Source: Paralvinella palmiformis (Eukaryota; Annelida; Polychaeta; Terebellida; Alvinellidae). From it: a stretch of DNA of 64,000 bases. The stretch's first letter is position 1. Each line of letters begins with the position of its first letter. The stretch covers positions 188,501 to 252,500 of the forward strand of contig JAODUP010000587.1 of assembly GCA_025642065.1 (NCBI GenBank), read 5' to 3'. The translations under genes and the position numbers were made by a program. Below are positions 59,786 to 64,000 of this stretch, in pieces. The notes beneath the pieces are model-generated. The model saw only the letters and a program-made list of their open reading frames with translations, was not told the origin of the DNA and did no database searches.

Positions 59786-59822
59786 GAAATAAATCGATCT
59801 ATCTAGCTATCTATCTATCTAA
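59786..59822. repeat. AATAAA plus (ATCT)n tail, LINE-like 3' end
   Basis: AATAAATCGATCTATCTAGC followed by repeated CTAT. The same AATAAA plus CTAT pattern occurs at about 31880-31915, as seen at the 3' ends of some LINE families. Confidence 0.45.
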
Positions 59823-60674
59823 TGTCCATAAAAATGCATTCAATTTAAACAGTTAATTCAGGTACTATTGCATCTGATGGACATCAATCTTTCAAAAGGC
59901 AGTCACTAGCATTCAGGTAGACAGGAATTGCATATTTATTATGCCACAAACATGTGCATAAGGACAGTAGTGGTTTTGATTAAGTTCACATTAAAGTTAA
60001 TATATATGGCATAGCATTCGTACTTTATGTTTAAAATCAAAGTGACCTAATCCACAAGGATTCTGGTTTAAAATGATAACTCATTAACTGACCAATTTCT
60101 ATAGACATAATTATAAATTCAGTTTGGGAGGAAAATGGCTATAAAGACAAATGGAAATATATTGAAAACAATATTCTGTTTATGGTGAAAGTACTTCGAA
60201 TGTATTCGAGTAAAAGTACTGAGTACTTCTTGTTACGAGTACATGAATACTGAGTACATCTGAGTACTTCAAATTTTGTAATCGAGTACAATGAGTATGA
60301 GTACAGGAATACATCGGCCCCAAACCTGTTGTACGACAATGCATATGGGATATATTTACGGTAGAAAACAGGGGGTGCTCCGAGAATAATCGAAAATAAA
60401 TTACTTCATTAATTTGAATACTTAAATCCGCGTTTTGTTTTCTAGAATTGTTAATACTACTCACATATAGCAATAAACATGTTATTCAACCTTACATAAA
60501 ACTTTTCTCCGGAAAAAACATGATTTAAAGGGTTTCTGGAAATGGAATATTCTAAAAAATGAAACTGAAGTTCGTAATGCTAGTGTTTCAGCATTTTCAT
60601 TCAGACCATGGCCAACCAACGGAGAACACGGTATTCTTTTGCTGATGTTGTCAGACAAATATCAATGATGAAAG

Positions 60675-60675
<1 letters not shown>

Positions 60676-60751
<76 letters not shown>
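60676..60751. repeat. Long (TA)n microsatellite
   Basis: About 37 uninterrupted TA units, the longest such run in the window. Confidence 0.97.
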
Positions 60752-60754
<3 letters not shown>

Positions 60755-61552
60755 GACCGATTCAATTAACCCTGGCGCCACCGTACGGCTGAATTTCACA
60801 CTATCGGTCTCGCGCTTGAAGTCTAAGAATCACCTGTGTTGCATGCCGCTTTACGCATGTTATGGCCGATGCATGTCTTACTGAAAAGCTGTATTTAGGC
60901 TATTTGCCAGCTATATTTGGATTTTATTTATAATCCATTAAGGGTATGTGATCTCCAGATCATAATTTTGTATTTAATAGAAATGGCATAAACTTCACCC
61001 AATAGAAATATGCCACTAAACTATGTAACATTCAACGCGATTTGCATGGCTGTCATGGTCCAGTTTGTCTAGTTCAAACTTATTTTTTTGTAGAACCTTT
61101 GACATGGGTGGTAATACTAAATATAATAACATTATTTATTTAATAATATACAGGGGATACGTATATGATTGGTTCCCAGGTACAAATACAAATAATATTT
61201 CCAAAACTCTACATTAAATATTTAAACAATCTTCATTAAACTCATTTTCATCCAGTTAAAAGTTTAATTTTAAAATCATTTATTTAATCCATTGAAACCC
61301 ATGCTAAAAAATCTCCTACAAGTCAGCATGAATAACTAATGCTTAGCTGGGTTATTCATCTGGAAAGATCGGTCCGCTCAATTATTGGGTTATATCCTGA
61401 TAAATATTGCGTTAAATCCTTTGGAAGGACCCAATCGTTCAGCGGAAATACTAATCCTAGTCCCAGTTAACAGTGGACGCCATAGCTGTTTCTAACCCGA
61501 GACCACAGTTGTTAACCGATGCAACGCATTTCGCCTGGGTCTGTCTATTCCC
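60752..61552. mobile_element. Core element shared with 8683-9513
   Basis: Starts AATAGACCGATTC and ends GGGTCTGTCTATT, inverted copies. Internal matches to 8683-9513 include 'CGGCTGAATTTCACACTA', 'TGCCACTAAACTA' and 'GACCACAGTTG' near the end. No coding sequence. It abuts the long (TA)n run on the left and the Ty3/Gypsy remnant on the right. Confidence 0.75.
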
Positions 61553-61858
61553 TGGCAGCATTGAGTTCACATGGTTGTGTGTCCGTGACCGTATGCAACT
61601 AGCAGGGAACAAAACCTGGTGTCAGAAGTAAAAATACAGTGATATCCCATACATAATAAACTGACCACCATGGCTACTGCAGAGCTACAACCACCATCAC
61701 ATCGAAAATTAACTGGGGAAATAATTGGAAACATGTTCTCAACAATTTGACATTTACCAGCAGGCAACAGAAATATCAAATAGAGACGAAGCAGTAAAGG
61801 CTATGACCTGAAGTATTAGAAGTATATAATTAGTTTACGTGGACAGAAGAAGAAGAAA

Positions 61859-62640
61859 TTGGGTAAAATCATTGACAAATTCAAGAACTATTGCAATCCC
61901 AAGAAGAACATTACAATGGAAAGATGTACATTCAACGTGAGAAAACAAGGTGCCAATGAAGGATTCGATGTTTTTCATACAGACTTGAGAAATTTGGCAG
62001 TAACGTGTGAATATGGTGGATTGAAAGACTCGCTAATATGTGATCGGATAGTCTGTGGAATTATCTCGGACCATGTAAGGACCAGAATGCTGAGAGAAAT
62101 TGGCCAAAATTTAACAAAGGCAGTAGACACATGCGGAGGTTAGCGACCTATATTTGAAGGCTCAGAGTACAAGCGATCCAAAGAAATCAATCGATGCTGT
62201 CAGGAGAGAGATCAGGATCGTAATATTTCACGGAAAAGGTCGACCAGAATTCAGCAACATGGCGGATCACATGTCAGCCAACAACGTGAAAACTGGACAC
62301 CATAATGGTTAGAAGTGGACCGCGATCCAGTAAACAAAGTATTGTCACAAATGTCTTCCCATGGAGAACAGTGCAGAAAATGTGGAAAAAGAATGCACGA
62401 GTTTGCCAGAACACAAAAAGACATTGGAGATGATTGTCTGTCGGATGAAGATTATGATGACGAATATGAACAAAGAGGTGACAATAGCATGTATGTTGGA
62501 ACGATACAGAAAAATGTACACTCATCCAATGGATATGCAAGCACGTCAACGTGGGAGCAGAAACTAGTAATAAATGAGAAAACAGCCATATTCAACATAG
62601 ATACGGTGCAGACTGTAACATAATGAACATGGATACATGC
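61859..62640 (+). pseudogene. Ty3/Gypsy gag remnant
   Basis: The open part at 61859-62143 contains 'GFDVFHTDLRNLAVTCEYG' and a 'DRIVCGI' block, characteristic of invertebrate Gypsy gag. Further on, 62375-62400 has 'CRKCGKRMHEF', the start of a CCHC zinc knuckle whose last cysteine is not found. Stops at 62141 and in later frames show it is dead. Confidence 0.75.
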
Positions 62641-62772
62641 AAATGGGTTACAAACAGATGTACACAGCATGCACGTAGCCCAAGAGTGTCACTAACAGCC
62701 TTCGCCGGGAGCAAGTTGAAAATACTAGGGCAAGTAAGCCTAGTCGTAAATCACCGCAGATAAGAGCGTGAA

Positions 62773-63360
62773 GTGACATTTGAAATAGCCGGAAATGATC
62801 AGATCATGCCGACTATCATAGGAAGACAAAGCAGCGTCATGCTAGGACTCGTCAAGCGTGTACATATGATGCAGTGTAGTAACATCTTGAGCGGGTATGC
62901 AAACTTGTTCACGGGTGTAGGATGTATGGGAGGAGAATATGGCATAAAATTGGATGCCACTGTCACACCGAAGATTCACCCACCAAGATCGGTACCAATT
63001 GCAATCAGAAAAGGAAGTGAAGGAGTTATAATAAAGGCGTATGAGCCGACAGATTGGGTAAACAGCCTAGTTACAGTTGTAAAGCAAGGCAAAGTAAGGA
63101 TATCCCTTGATCCTCGATATTTAAACAAGGCAATCAAGCACGATTACCACCCCACGATGAACACAATAGAAGATGTGGCCTCACGCTTAAATGGTGCTAA
63201 ATACTTTTCTGTACTATAGTTGTCGCAAAACTCTTCAAAATACACAACGTTTAACAAACCATTCGGACTTATGGCAATATGGCAACGTGCTATGAATACT
63301 GTATTTGGAGAGATTGGGAGGAGTAGAGTGCGTAATCGATGACATGTTATGGATGGTATG
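62773..63360 (+). pseudogene. Ty3/Gypsy reverse transcriptase remnant
   Basis: The open part to 63219 shows the RT entry motifs 'RSVPIAIR', 'RISLDPRYLNKAI' and 'AKYFSVL'. After a TAG, weakened pieces 'SSKYTTFNKPFGL' and a 'VIDDML' block (the variant YVDD-type catalytic box) follow with a deletion between them. Non-functional. Confidence 0.85.
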
Positions 63361-63370
63361 TGATATTCAT

Positions 63371-63664
63371 TCAAACACGGGTACTACTTGCACAAATTGT
63401 GAAGTATGATCATATGGCATGTACCCAGAACAACGAACAATCACGAATCTAGATAATATTATAACAATGGCTGCGATTTATTTTATTGCTAAGGAAACTC
63501 CCATACTTTAGTTTCGTTATTGTTACTGATTTCTGCATAAAAAGTTAAATATTGAAACATATTGAATACCCGTTGTTTATGTATCAGTTACGACCACATA
63601 TTGAATAAATAACACATATAACAACAATTTCTCAATAGTTCACACTGTTTTGTGCCAAATAGAT

Positions 63665-63725
<61 letters not shown>

Positions 63726-64000
63726 CAAATGTTGTTCAATATATGGCTTGTATTTTGATCAAATCAATGACCCTTATAATTGGGTCAAATTTCCGCCACC
63801 CCCCTCCCAAAGTGTCCCGATGTGTGAGTTTTAGTGTGTGTGCCGTTGAAGATTAAAAGAGAACAATTACTGTGAGTCATACACGTTTGCTTAGCTTATT
63901 CACGGCTTGAATGTTTTGTTGTCTTATTGATGAATATTCAGTTTTATCACAAACTTATGGATGGATTTTTCTATATGTAATCAGCCCTCACTTTCGTTCA
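63371..64000. other. No gene recognised
   Basis: AT-rich sequence with the (TA)n run at 63666; no structure beyond that. Confidence 0.5.
63666..63722. repeat. (TA)n microsatellite
   Basis: About 28 TA units. Confidence 0.97.

Larger units (their letters stand above)
59108..60328. mobile_element. hAT-like MITE rich in GAGTAC motifs
   Basis: Left end CAGGGTTGGGGCCGAGTACA and right end ATCGGCCCCAAACCTG are inverted copies. Subterminal GAGTAC/AAGTACT repeats fill both flanks (59120-59260; 60185-60310). Flanking octamers ATGTAGGA and TTGTACGA match at 6 of 8 places, a worn target duplication. It lies upstream of the CerS gene; no transposase was found. Confidence 0.78.
61553..63370 (+). mobile_element. 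Ty3/Gypsy LTR retrotransposon remnant
   Basis: Contains, in order, a primer-binding-site-like TGGTGTCAGAAGT (61617-61629, complementary to the 3' end of some tRNA-Leu), a gag fragment, a protease-like region and a reverse transcriptase fragment. Integrase, RNase H and flanking LTRs are not seen, and frames are broken. The 5' LTR appears lost: the sequence just left of the primer site is the 60752-61552 element. Confidence 0.85.

Overview
This is an AT-rich, intron-rich eukaryotic window with no operons, packed with microsatellites, tRNA-derived SINEs, LINE fragments and short DNA transposons. The repeat types, small exons separated by introns up to about 11 kb, and protein resemblances suggest a marine spiralian invertebrate, most likely a mollusc. 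That taxonomic call is inference.

Two host genes can be read, and they converge. On the + strand, four coding exons at 3311-10295 give the C-terminal two thirds of SPC25, the kinetochore protein of the Ndc80 complex; its 5' exons are not recognised in the window. On the - strand, a complete ceramide synthase gene (CerS/Lag1 family) runs from its ATG at 58672 to its stop at 17816, about 41 kb. Ten coding positions join in frame at canonical splice sites to give about 400 residues: a glycosylation sequon and first membrane helix, a partial homeodomain, the TLC/Lag1 catalytic core, and an acidic tail.

The most striking feature is that coding position 8 of the ceramide synthase gene is present three times in tandem (8c 34955-35111, 8b 24017-24176, 8a 22123-22279). 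All three copies are intact, have good splice sites and share the same phases (2 in, 0 out). They encode the lumenal loop and last membrane helix, the part of CerS that published chimera work ties to acyl-CoA chain-length choice. The loops differ strongly between copies, and exon lengths are such that only exactly one copy keeps the reading frame. This looks like a mutually exclusive exon cassette letting one gene make three enzymes of different acyl specificity.

A second oddity is intron 5 of the same gene. Its donor is tandemly duplicated six times in a 53-bp array, and its acceptor is fronted by about 1.35 kb of a 50-bp array that contains no AG dinucleotide on the transcribed strand.

The rest is mobile DNA. 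1.5-1.8 kb: LINE 3' end. 4.05-5.0 kb: TIR element. 6.2-7.3 and 8.6-9.85 kb: two elements with 8-bp target duplications, the first carrying a broken tyrosine recombinase. 12.0-14.1 kb: LINE split by a decayed multi-copy gene. SINEs are spread across the CerS introns. 59.1-60.3 kb: hAT-like MITE with a central palindrome. 61.6-63.4 kb: Ty3/Gypsy remnant.
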